From positions 744,001 through 808,000 of the forward strand of contig JANEZZ010002758.1 of the NCBI GenBank assembly GCA_026122225.1: a DNA stretch of 64,000 bases, given 5' to 3'. The notes under the pieces were generated by a model. That model was not told the DNA's origin, made no database searches, and saw nothing but the letters and a program-made list of their open reading frames with translations. This document shows positions 43,226 through 52,320 of this stretch, piece after piece. This DNA is from Heloderma charlesbogerti. Lineage: Eukaryota; Chordata; Lepidosauria; Squamata; Helodermatidae. Made by a program: the position numbers and the translations under genes. Position 1 is the first letter of the stretch; the number at the start of each line of letters is the position of its first letter.

Positions 43226-43340
43226 GGGTGCAATCCTATGCATGTTTAGGCAGAAAGCAGTCCTACAACTCCCAGCATGCCCCAGCCATGCTGGGCGTTG
43301 TAGGACTTTCTCCTGTCTAAACATATATAGGATTGCGCCC
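43226..43340. mobile_element. Short palindromic MITE (family A) with TAA flanks
   Basis: GGGTGCAATCCTATGCATG ... ATAGGATTGCGCCC, flanked by TAA on both sides (43223-43225 and 43341-43343). The arms carry TCCTACAACTCCCAGCATG and its complement-like GTTGTAGGACTT. Confidence 0.85.
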
Positions 43341-43349
43341 TAAGACATA

Positions 43350-44200
43350 AAAATGCTCACACACTGTACACAAATAGAATGTGGAGATTTGGATGGAATC
43401 TCTTCTTTTCCTTTGCAGAAAGTCCTGTCTATAAAAAACCCCAAGGGAGAAGAGGGAGATGGGACTATTTTAGACTGGAGGAACAAATCACCCTCCCTAT
43501 CAGTACACTCAGATCTGGTCTACACATTCAGTAGAATCCTGAGATGTCGTATGGGGTATTCCACATCAAGTACTAGGTACATTTTTGAATGCTTCCCCAC
43601 ATGCGGGGATATATATTTTTATGCAGGAGACAAAATGTTATCCCTCGCTGGCAGTCTGAAGTGGTACCATTCATTCAACCATCTCAGGACTGTCTCATCT
43701 CATGTTCTGATGAGATATGTACCACATACCTTATTTTGGAAATGTAAAATGGGGGAGGGGAGGGGGAAGGAAAAAAATAGATAGCAGAAGGAGCACCCAC
43801 CTTAACAGACCTACTTTAAAGACAGAGAAATCTGGCTGATACTTTCCCCTTCAGATCAACAGATCTTCCTACAAGGGGCAGTTCTCTTGAGGAAGGGTAT
43901 GAGAAAGGAAAGCACTCAGGCATGCTGAAGTCTCCTCTAAAAAAAAAAAAAATGGTAGAAAAGGGAGTTAGGATGCCCATGCCTTAAAAAGGGAGGGGAG
44001 ATTACAAGAGACTGTTGGAAAAGATAAGCAAATCACCCTATGTGCCTCTTTCCTTATCCTTAATCATGGGCAGGATTAACACCTGTTTCTCTCCCCCATA
44101 ACCTTTTGAAAGCGCCCACTTGAATTCCATGAAAATCTGGCTTCGTTTGTCACCCCCATCCCCACCCCTGATTCCAACCCCCCTGCTTTCAGATGATATT
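43350..44200. other. ZNF639 intron 1, no gene seen
   Basis: A 143-codon frame (43353-43784) has no recognisable domain, and nothing supports it as a gene. 43938-43953 is a poly-A run. Confidence 0.5.
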
Positions 44201-44448
44201 ACCTCTGAAGACTGCAATCCTATGCATGCTTATGCGGAAGGAAACTCCATTGGCCACAATAGGGCTCATTTCTGAGTAACCAACCACGCATATGACTGCT
44301 CTGCTCTCGTTTCAAAGTGGTTTCTTACAACCCAATCTGCTGCATGGTTACTCCAGTGCTGGAGTCCCATTGCGTTCAACGGGACCTATAACGGAACAAA
44401 TTGTATTGCGGCTTTAAACGGCTTGTATGTGTTGCTTTTTTAAAAAGG

Positions 44449-45640
44449 CTTATCCACCTTGGAGCCTTAGTGGAAACAGGAGAAATTTATTTTATTATTA
44501 CTGGTTATCCATGCTGGAGCCTTAGTGGAGAAAGGAGATGATGACGATGATTGTCCTTTCTCCACGAAGGCTCCAGCGTGGATAACCATTAAAATATGTA
44601 TTTATTTTTTATTCACTTCATTTCTACACCGCCCAATAGCCGAAGCTCTCTGGCCGGTTCACAAAAATTAAAACCAAACGGCATTAATAATAATAATAAT
44701 AAATGGTTATCCACGCTGGAGCCTTCGTGGAGAAAGGAGATGATGATGAAGATTGTCCTTTCTCCACGAAGGCTCCAGCGTGGATAACCATCAAAATATG
44801 TATTTATTTTTTATTCACTTCATTTCTACACCGCCCAATAGCCGAAGCTCTCTGGCCGGTTCACAAAAATTAAAACCAAACGGCATTAATAATAATAATA
44901 ATAATAATAATAAATGGTTATCCACGCTGGAGCCTTCGTGGAGAAAGGAGATGATGATGAAGATTGTCCTTTCTCCACGAAGGCTCCAGCGTGGATAACC
45001 ATTAAAATATGTATTTATTTTTTATTCACTACATTTCTACACCGCCCAATAGCCGAAGCTCTCTGGCCGGTTCACAAAAATTAAAACCAAACGGCATTAA
45101 TAATAATAATAATAAATGGTTATCCACGCTGGAGCCTTCGTGGAGAAAGGAGATGATGATGAAGATTGTCCTTTCTCCACGAAGGCTCCAGCGTGGATAA
45201 CCATTAAAATATGTATTTATTTATTTTTTATTCATTTCATTTCTACACCGCCCAATCGCCGAAGCTCTCTGGCCGGTTCACAAAAATTAAAACCAAACGG
45301 CATTAATAATAATAATAATAAATGGTTATCCACGCTGGAGCCTTCGTGGAGAAAGGAGATGATGATGAAGATTGTCCTTTCTCCACGAAGGCTCCAGCGT
45401 GGATAACCATTAAAATATGTATTTATTTTTTATTCATTTCATTTCTACACCGCCCAATCGCCGAAGCTCTCTGGCCGGTTCACAAAAATTAAAACCAAAC
45501 GGCATTAATAATAATAATAATAATAAATGGTTATCCACGCTGGAGCCTTAGTGGAGAAAGATTGTTGTTAATAATAATAATAACAACAACACAACAACAT
45601 CTCCTTTCTCCACTAAGGTTCCCCTATAGCTTTCTATCAT
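44449..45640. repeat. Tandem array of ~205-bp units, each with a hairpin
   Basis: TGGTTATCC starts recur at 44502, 44704, 44915, 45117, 45323 and 45528 (spacing 202, 211, 202, 206, 205). Each complete unit has: a near-perfect inverted repeat with 34-bp arms (GGTTATCCACGCTGGAGCC ... GGCTCCAGCGTGGATAACC) around a 17-base GAT-rich loop; an ATTAAAATATGTATTTATTT spacer; a 60-bp minus-oriented L2-like tail (CACCGCCCAATAGCCGAAGC); and (TAA)n of varying length. Units differ by few substitutions, so expansion is recent. A decayed partial unit starts at about 44449; the last unit has a different loop. It lies in ZNF639 intron 1, within 300 bp of the promoter region. Short open frames inside it are artefacts of the repeat. 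Confidence 0.95.
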
Positions 45641-45659
45641 CACTATTCATAGACGGAGG

Positions 45660-46112
45660 CCGAGCGAGCGACTTTCTTGCCATTCCCAATCCCAACTCCA
45701 TGGACAGCGGGGGGAACAAAATCCATGCCCAAAGCGCGCCCAGCCCCTGCGGGGAAAGAGGCTGGAGAATACCGAGCCCGCGTCGCCGCTGAGCTTGCGG
45801 GGGGGGACACATCTAAAGAGACGCGAGTCCCCGGAGCGGGATCCCCCCACCCCGTGCGGGAAGCAGGAGGCCAGCAACGGACGCCTTTCTCTCTCCCCGC
45901 GCCCGACCGTCCGCAGGCCTCACCTCGAGTAGCAGGCCGCAAGCGGCGCCTCACACGCCGCCGGAACAGAGGAGCCGCGCGCGGAGGGCGGGAGAAGCGG
46001 GCGGGAGAAGCGGGCGCGAACGCCGCAGCACCGCGCCCCGGCGCCGCTGAGGGGAAGGAGGAGGGGCGGGGAGGGGTCGCGGAGCCGGCGCGCGCACGCG
46101 CGTCGCCCCGTC
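45660..46112 (-). promoter_or_regulatory. ZNF639: ZNF639 CpG-island promoter and non-coding exon 1 (inferred)
   Basis: The densest CpG stretch in the window. On the minus strand a consensus donor, CTCGAG/GTGAGG, ends an exon at 45924, and the next exon downstream on that strand is the ZNF639 start-codon exon (36991). GC boxes (GGGGCGGGGAGG, plus strand, about 46062-46073) and GCGCGCACGCGCG (about 46089-46101, NRF1-like) lie in the likely core promoter. No TATA box is seen. Bidirectional activity is possible, but no plus-strand partner exon was recognised. The start site is not determined. Confidence 0.65.
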
Positions 46113-46303
46113 CCGACCAATTATTTATTTATTTAGATTTGCATCCCGCCTTTCAACCCATAAAAATGGCAGTCGGGGCGGCTAATAACGTGGGCCTGGC
46201 CTACCCACGTAGCAGTTTTAGGGTCTAAAACTCCTGAGGTGGTAGCTAGATAGGATTGTACCATTTCAGACTGTAGGTGGGGTTTTTTTTTAAGTTGCTA
46301 ATG

Positions 46304-46462
46304 CAGTGCGCAATCCTACGCGCGTTGAGACAGGAAGAAAAGAAAAGAAGTCCTACGACTCCCAGCATTCCCCAGCTGGTCATGCTGGCTGGGGAACGCT
46401 GGGAGTTGTAGGGCTTTTTTTTTCTTTCTTTTTTCTGTCTCAGCACGCATAGGATTGCAGCC
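46304..46462. mobile_element. Family A MITE with lengthened poly-pyrimidine arm
   Basis: GCGCAATCCTACGCGCGTTG to CAGCACGCATAGGATTGC. The arms CGACTCCCAGCATTCCCCAG and CTGGGGAACGCTGGGAGTTG enclose a short centre. A/G-rich and T/C-rich runs have expanded between the arm blocks. TAA follows the right end. Confidence 0.8.
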
Positions 46463-46690
46463 TAAACCGCCCATTCACCCAAGTTCTCTGGGTGGTGCAC
46501 GTTAAACGCATACAGTACGAACGTTAAAACAACAAAAACAATGCGGAATGAAACCAAGAAAGGGCCAGCCGCAAAGAACACAACTATTACAACATCATAA
46601 ATTGGTTTGAATTGTTGCGAGCCACCCAGAGAGGTTTGGTTATTGGGCGGTATAAAAAGTGTAATTAATACATAAAATGTAATAATACAT
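46463..46690. repeat. L2-like LINE tails, two orientations
   Basis: 46463-46600 has the minus-type CCGCCCATTCACCCAAGTTC. 46600-46690 has the plus-type GCGAGCCACCCAGAGAGG, GGGCGGTATAAAAAGTG. Old copies. Confidence 0.6.
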
Positions 46691-46709
46691 ACATCAATAA
46701 GTATAAAGC

Positions 46710-46905
46710 TGAACAGAAGACAAACACACATCAGGGGGAGTGTGGATTCTAGTCCAGCACCAGTTGCTGGGGAACATGGGTGGGAGGGTGCTGTTGTGCT
46801 CATGCCCTGCTTGTAGTAGGTTCCCAGTTGACAGCTGGTTGGTCACTGTGTCCTGGCCTAGATGAACCCTTGGTCTGATCCAGCATAGTTCTTCTTATGT
46901 ACTTA
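46710..46905 (+). repeat. CR1 LINE 3' end
   Basis: ACCAGTTGCTGGGGAACATG, GACAGCTGGTTGGTCACTG, CCCTTGGTCTGATCCAGCAT, TTCTTCTTATGTACTTATGT. Confidence 0.8.
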
Positions 46906-47494
46906 TGTTCCCTGTTCTGCTTTCCTGCTTTTCTTTTTTTTCATTCAGAAATTTGATCCCCACTTCCTGCAGTCTGAAGTGGTACAGTAACCTCTTCAGG
47001 AGTTTAGCACCTGACCCTGCTGCATATGTAAACCAACCTGTTAAGGAAGTCAACCTGTTAAGAAGGCCTTGTCTGTACATCTGTTAGGACCATTGAAAAT
47101 GTCACAAAGTAGTGAGCCAGGTTTTGGGCTCTCCCAGAACTCCTCTTCAAGGCTGGATGTTAAGCAAAACAACAACCGCTTTTGTTTCTTCCTCCAGCAG
47201 CCCTTGGTGCAATGTGAAATTGGGCGTGCACCTAGCACAAGCCCCTTTTGGGTATCCCCCCTTAGTGTGGCTGCACTCAGAGGTCCACCAGCCCCACCCA
47301 CTGTCATCCACCCAGCAGGGGGGTGGGGGCACTTCGGTAGTGGGGAAGGGGAGTCTATGGGCATAGATCAGGCTCACCCATACAGACATCCCAGCCACTG
47401 TGTGGATGCCAATGGGGCGGTTTTAATGAGGATACTGGAGCAGAGTCGGCAGATGCGGCCCTGAGGGGGAATGCCCCAACTGGGCTAATGGCTA
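46906..47494. other. No gene or repeat recognised
   Basis: Several short overlapping frames on both strands, none with a recognisable domain. Lies between a CR1 end and a BovB. Confidence 0.45.
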
Positions 47495-49345
47495 ATCCAG
47501 GTATGACCTAAATCATATCCCTTATGAATACACAGTGAAGGTGAGGAATAGATTTAAGGGACTAGACCTGATAGACAGAGTGCCTGAGGAACTATGGATG
47601 GAGGTCCGTAACATTGTTCAGGAGGCAGCAACGAAATCCATCCCAAACAAAAAGAAATGCAAGAAAGCAAAGTGGCTGTCTGATGAGGCTTTACAAGTAG
47701 CTGAGGAAAGAAGGGAAGCAAAAAGCAAGGGAGAAAGGGGAAGATATATCCAACTGAATGCAGAGTTCCAGAGAATAGCAAGGAGAGACAAGAAGGCCTT
47801 CTTAAATGAACAATGCAAAGAAATCGAGGAAAACAACAGAATGGGAAAGACTAGAGATCTCTTCAAGAAAATCGGAGATCTCAAGGGAACGTTTTGTGCA
47901 AAGACGGGCATGATAAAGGACAAAGAAGGCAGGGACCTAACAGAAGCAGATGAGATTAAGAAGAGGTGGAAAGAATACACTGAAGAACTATACAGGAAAG
48001 ATCTGAATGTCCCTGATAGCCAGGATAGTGCGGTCACTGAACCTGAGCCGGACATCCTAGAGAGTGAAGTCAAGTGGGCCTTAGGAAGTATTACTAACAA
48101 CAAAGCTAGCGGAAATGACAGTATTCCAGCTGAGCTATTTAACATCCTAAAAGATGATGCTGTTAAAGTGCTGCAGTCAATATGCCAACAAATTTGGAAC
48201 ACTCAGCAGTGGCCACAAGACTGGAAAAGGGAATTCCAGAAAAACGTCTATTTCTGCTTCATTGATTACACTAAAGCCTTTGATTGTATGGATCACAACA
48301 AACTGTGGCAAATTCTTAAAGTGATGGGAGTACCAGACCACCTTACCTGTCTCCTGAGAAACCTGTACAAGGGTCAAGAAGCAACAGTAAGGACCAGACA
48401 TGGAACAACCGATTGGTTCAAAATTGGGAAAGGAGTATGACAAGGCTGCATATTGTCGCCCTGCTTATTTAACTAATACGCAGAGTACATCATGAGAAAC
48501 GCCGGATTGGATGAATCACAGGTCGGAACTAAGATTGCTGGGAGAATTATCAATAACCTCAGATACGCAGATGATACCACCCTAATGGCAGAAAGCGAAG
48601 AGGATCTAAAGAACCTCTTGTTGAGGGTGAAAGAGGAGAGTGCAAAAGCTGGTTTGAAACTCAACATTAAAAAAACGAAGATCATGGCATCTGGCCCCAT
48701 CACTTCCTGGCATATAGAAGGGGAAGAAATGGAAGCAGTGACAGATTTTATTTTCTTGGGCTCCAAGATCACCCCAGACGGTGACTGTAGCCATGAAATT
48801 AAAAGACGCTTGCTCCTTGGGAGGAAAGCTATGGCAAACCTAGACAGCATAGTCAGAAGCAGAGACATCACCTTGCCGATAAAGGTCCGTCTAATCAAAG
48901 CTATGGTTTTCCCAGTAGTAACCTATGGCTGTGAGAGCTGGACTATAAGGAAGGCTGAGCGCCGAAGAATCGATGCTTTCAAACTGTGGTGCTGGAGAAG
49001 ACTCTTATGAGTTCCCTGGACTGCAAGGAGGTCAAATCAGTCCATCCTAAAGGAAATCAACCCTGGCTGCTCATTGGAAGGACAGATTCTGAAGCTGAAG
49101 CTCAAATATTTTGGCCACCTAATGCGAAGAGAAACTGTCTGGAAAAGACCCTGATGCTGGGAAAGACTGAGGGCAAAAGGAGAAGGGGACGGCAGAGGAT
49201 GAGATGGCTAGATAGCATCACTGATGCAATGAATATGGACTTGAGCACGCTCCGGGAGAGAGCGCAGGACAGGAAGGCCTGGCGTGCTATGGTCCATAGG
49301 GTCACGAAGAGTCAGACACAACTAAACGACTGAACAACAACAACA
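47495..49345 (+). mobile_element. BovB LINE, 5'-truncated, with in-frame RT deletion
   Basis: It starts at GGTATGACCTAAATCATATC and ends CGACTGAACAACAACAACAA. Frame 47535-48440 covers the linker and RT. At QDWKR/EFQKN about 82 codons, present in the copy at 1-1888 (from SVYIPVPKKG to EKAR), are missing without a frameshift. TGA replaces the arginine of GV-R-QGCILSP at 48438-48440. A second frame (48492-49010) has the intact NLRYADDTTLMAE box and ends at TGA after WCWRRLL. No target duplication was found. Confidence 0.93.
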
Positions 49346-49471
49346 AACTTGCTCCCCTCCAGATGTTTGTGACTTCACCTCCCATCAGTTTCAGCCAACA
49401 TGGCAAATGGTCAGGAATGCTGGGAATTGTAGTCCAAAACTTCTGCAGGGCACCAGGTTGGGGAAGGTTAA
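49346..49471. repeat. Palindromic MITE (family D)
   Basis: CTTGCTCCCCTCCAGATGTT, ACCTCCCATCAGTTTCAGCC, GAATGCTGGGAATTGTAGTC, GGGCACCAGGTTGGGGAAGG. It adjoins the BovB tail and the next MITE without a gap. Confidence 0.7.
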
Positions 49472-49592
49472 AGGTGCAATCCTATGCATGTTTAGACAGA
49501 AAAAAAGTCCTACAGTTCCCAGCACGACCCAGCCAGCAAGCTGGGAATTGTAGGAGTTTTTTTCTGTCTAAACGTGCATAAGATCGCGCCCT
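49472..49592. mobile_element. Short palindromic MITE (family A)
   Basis: AGGTGCAATCCTATGCATG ... CGTGCATAAGATCGCGCCCT with TAA on both sides. The arms are TCCTACAGTTCCCAGCA and TGGGAATTGTAGGA. Confidence 0.82.
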
Positions 49593-49939
49593 TAATTTAA
49601 TTAAGTCTGCGCTCTGCTATTACCAAACTGTAGACTTGGGGCCTTTTCCATCATGCCAGCATTTTCTCTCTCCTTCCTCCCATTGTGCTATGATGTTTCG
49701 TTGTTTATTTCTGTATTCTATTGTTTTAGTTATTTGAATTTGTAATTAGCCCTGTGATTGTATTTTATGGTTTTCTTTAGAAGCTGCTTTGAAAATTAAA
49801 GTTGGTGTGTGTATCTATATATCTATCTTTATCTAGCTAGCTCTCTCTAGACTGCAGCAGACCTCCTGTTCTCCCTTTTGCTGTTGGCTGGTCATGGATT
49901 CAATAGCTTGTCGTCCCTTCATAGTTGATAATATGAGAA

Positions 49940-50665
49940 ACGTTTTATGCAGTGAGGGCCTTTTCACTGGTGGCACTCCAATTGTAGAATGCTCTCCCCA
50001 GTGAGGTGAGCCTGGTGCCAACATTGTCATCTTTTTGGTGCCAGGTGATGACTTTCCTCTATTCCCAGGCATTTGGTGGGTTTTTTAGGGCGCAATCCTA
50101 TGCAGATAGGCAGCTGCCTCCGAACTCAGAGGTGACCACCTATCCAATGCAGGGCAGGAGAAGCACGGAGGGGATCGTTCCTTCCATGCTTCTCCTGCCC
50201 TGCATTTCGGCTATACAGCCGATTGCGGCTGTCTAGCCGCAGGAGGTCGGGGCGGGGGCTGCCGTATAACACATTGGATGTGTCGTACAGGCATTTCTGC
50301 CCTCCCTGCCCTGGAACGCCCCCTGGGAACGCCCCATTTTGGCCGCTCCGCACTCCTCTCCAGAGCGAGGAGCACGGGGCTTTTCCATGCTGCCTGTGAG
50401 GCAGCGCAGAAGTGGGGGAAGGTCAGTTCCCGGAAAACCAGATATCCTATGGCCGTCTAGCTGCTGACTAGCGGCTATAGGATTGCTCTCTTAATGCATC
50501 AGTTGAATTGATTATGGTTATCACTGATATTTTAACTGTTTTATAGGGTGGTAGTATTTTAGAGGATAAACGTTTTTAGCTGTTTTAAATTTTGTATGTT
50601 TTAATTTTGCTGTAAGTCTTGAGTCTTTGAGAAAGGTGTCAAAGAAATTGAATAAATAATATATG
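49940..50665 (+). repeat. L2-like LINE 3' end split by a family B MITE
   Basis: 49940-50087 encodes the distal segment (GGGCCTTTTCACTGGTGGCA, AGTGAGGTGAGCCTGG, TGCCAGGTGATGACTTTCCT). After the insertion the tail resumes at 50491 (TTGATTATGGTTATCACTGA to GAAATTGAATAAATAATA). Confidence 0.75.
50088..50490. mobile_element. GC-rich MITE (family B), complete
   Basis: GGGCGCAATCCTATGCAGAT to GGCTATAGGATTGCTCTC, flanked by TTA. Internal short palindromes (GGAGAAGCACGGAGGGGATC and GCTTCTCCTGCCCTGCATT) and CAGTTCCCGGAAAACC are shared with 13.13 kb. Confidence 0.8.
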
Positions 50666-50955
50666 CTCCATCACCTCCTACTTTGTGAAGAGCCTGACTG
50701 AATCATTCCTCAAAGCTCCAATCCACCCCCACTTTTTATTATTTAAAAAACAAAAACAAAACACCTAGCAGCCATCTGTCTTAAAGGGGATAGTACTGTG
50801 GGTTTCACAAGGTTAACCTCAGTCAATGTGTGTTGAATGAGTCAGGTCAATGTGTATTGTGACACAAGGGAACCTACAGATCTAGGCAACAAGAAGGCAG
50901 TCAGAGTTGGGAGGATCTGGGGAAATGAACAGGAGGAGGAAGAAGCCTAAAGGGA

Positions 50956-52116
50956 ATGGAGCAGGAGGGAGGATTCCAAGAGGAGGCAACACAGCAAGAG
51001 ATGGATGCTGAGGAGAACTTTGGGGAGATGAATGGAACACTTCAGGAGCAGGTCACAGAGCTAGAGGAAAGTGACCAAGAGAATATTCCACAGCAGGCCG
51101 GAAGACCACAGGAAGAGATCACAGAGCTGGATGGAGCTGTTCGGCTGGAAATCCCAGAGGAGACGGGAATGGATCATGAATTTGTCATGGATGTAGCTGG
51201 GGGAGCCAGGCCAAAGATCAAGGAGCAGGTTCAAGGAGGCCAAGAAGATTTTATGGAGCAGTCTGCAGAAGCCCTGATAAGAAATATAGAGCAAGGTGGA
51301 GCGGGCCAAGATGCATTCAGAGGGTGGACGATGGGAACCCACAAGAAGATCCTGAGGCAGGCTGGGAGATCCTGGGAAGAGGCCACAGAGAAAATGGGAA
51401 GAGGCCAGGGGAGGGTGGCAGAACAGGATAGCCAAGGCCAAGAAGCAGGCCTAAAGCTAGTTAAGGACCTGTTGGCAGTTGTCACCAGATCTGACCTTCC
51501 CCATGAGGAAAAACTAGAGCTGGAATTTGTGACCCTTCAGTTTATGATGGGAGGCAATGTACACTTGCTTGGGGAGCTGCAAAGCCAGGCGGTGGTGGAG
51601 GACTTCCGCCAGGAAGTGTTTGCCAAATTCCCTATACCAGCTTTCCATGTGACAAGCTCAGTGATCTGCTGTGATCAAGCAGCCAGCCAAAGGCCTGAGA
51701 AGCCCCAGCTCCTGAATGAAAACGGCTGCTCTAGGCAGCAAGAAAGAATCTATTCCCAGCTTATCTTCTTCCTGTGCAGAGCCCCTTTCTTAAAGTCCTG
51801 GGAACAACTGGATCGACTGGCCGAAATGCTGCACAAGCTGAAGAATTGCATCTACTATAATCCAGTGGCCCTGGTCGGGGTCATTGTGCAGGTGGACCCA
51901 GACCCGGGTTTGGATGCAGAACAGGAGGCCCGGGCCCGGCGCTGGCTGAGGTGCTTGCTCGATGGGTTCTTCTGCTGTGATTTATTGCTAGACCATGATG
52001 GGACAGAGCCAGAAGTTCAAGTTCAGGTAGCTGTCTATCAGTCAGGCCAGCCCGAGCGGGCTTTAGAGGTCAAGAGGGCAGCATGCCAGGCAATTCGAGC
52101 AGCCCTAAAGTTCTGA
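50956..52116 (+). CDS. Likely protein-coding gene, 386 codons, C2orf72-like C-terminal half (tentative)
   Basis: A single open frame with ATG in good context (GGGAATGG) after an in-frame TGA at 50926. Residues 1-155 are low-complexity and rich in E, Q and G, with loosely repeated blocks (QEEATQQEMDAEE, QEQVTELEESDQE, RPQEEITELDGA). Residues 160-386 look globular: LLAVVTRSDLPHEEKLELEF, LIFFLCRAPFLKSWEQLDRL, PVALVGVIVQVDPDPG, CCDLLLDHDG, VQVAVYQSGQPERALEVKRA. From memory this last part resembles the vertebrate C2orf72 family, of unknown function; this was not checked by alignment. No catalytic motif, signal peptide or membrane segment is visible. It does not match any LINE ORF here. A consensus donor CATCAG/GTAAGC occurs about 36 bases after the stop, so further exons are possible. 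A retrocopy is the main alternative. Confidence 0.65.
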   Translation: MEQEGGFQEEATQQEMDAEENFGEMNGTLQEQVTELEESDQENIPQQAGRPQEEITELDGAVRLEIPEETGMDHEFVMDVAGGARPKIKEQVQGGQEDFMEQSAEALIRNIEQGGAGQDAFRGWTMGTHKKILRQAGRSWEEATEKMGRGQGRVAEQDSQGQEAGLKLVKDLLAVVTRSDLPHEEKLELEFVTLQFMMGGNVHLLGELQSQAVVEDFRQEVFAKFPIPAFHVTSSVICCDQAASQRPEKPQLLNENGCSRQQERIYSQLIFFLCRAPFLKSWEQLDRLAEMLHKLKNCIYYNPVALVGVIVQVDPDPGLDAEQEARARRWLRCLLDGFFCCDLLLDHDGTEPEVQVQVAVYQSGQPERALEVKRAACQAIRAALKF

Positions 52117-52187
52117 AGGGTCACCACTGCTGACAACGCTCATGACATCAGGTAAGCTTAAGGGCATGGAAGAACAACACTGCCTTC

Positions 52188-52320
52188 AGATGCAATCCTA
52201 TGCATGTTTAGACAGAAAAAAGCCCCACAACTTCCAGCATTCTGCAGACAGCATGGTAGGCCGGGGGATACTGGGAATTGCAGGACTTTTTTCTGTCTAA
52301 ACATGCATAGGATTGCATCC
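52188..52320. mobile_element. Short palindromic MITE (family A)
   Basis: AGATGCAATCCTATGCATG to CATAGGATTGCATCC then TAA. Arms CACAACTTCCAGCATTCTGC and ATACTGGGAATTGCAGGAC. Confidence 0.82.

Noticed and set aside
43353..43784. 143-codon plus-strand frame in ZNF639 intron 1
   Set aside because: No recognisable domain or supporting splice or promoter features; likely chance.
44596..45406. Repeated frames encoding the same ~63-residue peptide (MYLFFIHFIS...)
   Set aside because: They are the same reading frame through each unit of the tandem array and its LINE tail; (TAA)n gives poly-N. No gene evidence.
45643..46228. Long frames across the CpG island on both strands, up to 183 codons
   Set aside because: GC-rich sequence has few stops. 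Arg/Pro/Ala-rich composition and no family match; the region is promoter and 5' UTR.
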